In this document: piece after piece, positions 63,121 to 64,000 of the stretch
Layout of the letters: the number at the start of each line of letters is the position of its first letter
Position numbering within the stretch: position 1 is the first letter of the stretch
NCBI GenBank assembly: GCA_905331475.1
Contig: CAJNYU010004581.1
Span: forward strand, 124,001-188,000
DNA length: 64,000 nt
Reading direction: 5' to 3'
Origin: Rotaria socialis
Taxonomy: Eukaryota > Rotifera > Eurotatoria > Philodinida > Philodinidae
Notes under the pieces: generated by a model
The model's input: the letters and a program-made list of their open reading frames with translations, nothing else
Databases searched by the model: none
Told to the model about the DNA's origin: nothing
Translations under genes and position numbers: made by a program

Positions 63121-63948
63121 CTAATATGGAAGCTCAAGTTTTTTCAAAGCTCTTGTTAAAATTTCATGTTCAGACATTAATAAGTGATCAATTAAATCAT
63201 TATTTTTAAATGACGCTATATTTAATGAACGGATAAATAATTGTATACGTGTTCTGAGAAATGTTCGCACATCATTATCTTTGTCTAATGCGTAGATATT
63301 GAAAAATTCATCCATTGCCGTATTTTTTGAAAGAACATTGGTCACATCATCTTTTATAATTAAACATAAATATGCAAAGAAAATTAAAGAAAGAATTCTA
63401 TGCCGTCTTACCTAAGCTCATAAGGAAAATTTTGATAAAAATAAATACAGCTGGATTGAAAAGTTCATCATCAACAAACAAGAGATATTTATCTGATCTA
63501 AAATAATTATACATTAATAAAACTTAAGACAGTAATGCTAGGTAGCATAGTCCTTTTAATTATAAAGATAATCATATCGTTTGACCCAATAAATTTATCA
63601 GGTAACAAGGGCACTTAAAAACTGACTCATACTGAAGTTGACTTTCTTTATCGTTTTATTTCGTTAATGAGAGGGATGCCATTATTTTTGTTTTTTGTAA
63701 ACTTCAAAAATAATGAAACTAGTAGGAACATCGACATCCTGACTGGCAAATTACCACAAAATATGATAAAAATGAATATATTACTATGTTACTTCAAACT
63801 TCGGGAATATTTTCTCTTCGTGAATAGGGTGCAATAGAAGTTCTCCTGGCATGATCTCAATAAAAATTGAAATATATTTACGCTTCTAATCCATAACGTT
63901 GTAGAAGTTGACTTTTTTCTTCAAAACCTTTATCAGTCTTTGAAAGCG
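63121..63948 (-). CDS. 3' exons of a possible SET-domain lysine methyltransferase (Rubisco-LSMT substrate-binding region)
   Basis: Three minus-strand exons (63948-63882, 63497-63412, 63350-63121) join in frame, giving ALSKTDKGFEEKSQLLQRYG, then LEASDKYLLFVDDELFNPAV, IFLMSLDDVTNVLSKN, and a helical end RTRIQLFIRSLNIASF...LKKLELPY. The all-helical layout, with an EEK.LL...GL start and LF.PAV.IF.K..LMS..D, resembles the Rubisco-LSMT C-terminal domain of SETD3/4/6-type protein methyltransferases. The SET domain itself would lie beyond 64000, so the call cannot be confirmed here. Partial at its 5' end. Confidence 0.45.
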
Positions 63949-64000
63949 CTTTAAAAATAAAAGAATAGTAGTGTAATTTTGAACAAGAAGAAGTCTCATC

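Overview
The window reads as a compact, AT-rich metazoan genome. Introns are GT-AG and mostly 45-100 bases long. The gene set is animal: Abl-type kinase, caveolin, Integrator subunit 4, a paraxis-type bHLH factor, rhodopsin-like receptors and PCNA. There is no operon structure, but some neighbours are very close. My best guess is a rotifer, probably bdelloid. That rests on general character only (short introns, AT-rich codons, tight spacing, decayed gene copies, many small DNA-transposon remnants), not on a diagnostic sequence. I hand-assembled the exon chains. In every complete chain the exon lengths sum to a multiple of three with no internal stop, which is the main support for the boundaries.

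Layout. 0-2 kb: decayed acyl-CoA synthetase gene (minus). 2.3-6.2 kb: Abl-like tyrosine kinase. 6.9-8.8 kb: BCKDK/PDK-like mitochondrial kinase, closely followed by a roadblock-type dynein light chain. 8.8-12 kb: no gene seen. 12.0-18.7 kb: DHHC palmitoyltransferase whose first intron has been swollen to 5.4 kb by a DDE transposon with ~220-base terminal inverted repeats. 18.9-19.6 kb: small ankyrin protein. 22.0-24.0 kb: ARP3. 24.2-26.1 kb: a UEVLD-like lactate-dehydrogenase fold (minus). 26.7-29.4 kb: PCNA and signal peptidase subunit 2. 30.1-30.7 kb: unknown membrane/secreted protein (minus). 30.9-36.1 kb: INTS4 in 18 exons. 39.4-39.7 kb: bHLH factor. 40.1-44.4 kb: two GPCR genes with an orphan exon between them (all minus). 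44.4-53.7 kb: gene-poor and rich in miniature elements. 53.7-58.8 kb: two small unknown genes and more repeats. 58.8-60.5 kb: eEF1-gamma. 62.5-63.1 kb: caveolin. 63.1-63.9 kb: 3' exons of a possible SET-domain methyltransferase (minus), running off the window.

The genes do not form one pathway; most are housekeeping or signalling genes. The unusual content is the repeats. At least four miniature elements (34.1, 46.9, 47.7 and 56.3 kb) share one design. Each has short terminal inverted repeats, near-matching 8-base flanking duplications as in hAT transposons, and a body made largely of one short word that differs from element to element. Two more stretches (13.5 and 46.0 kb) share one terminus around different words. 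I propose that such bodies are arrays of subterminal transposase-binding sites. Separately there are long fold-back elements at 52.1-52.9 and 60.9-61.4 kb. Single N bases at 13464, 15081 and 28956 sit inside repeats and probably mark assembly joins.
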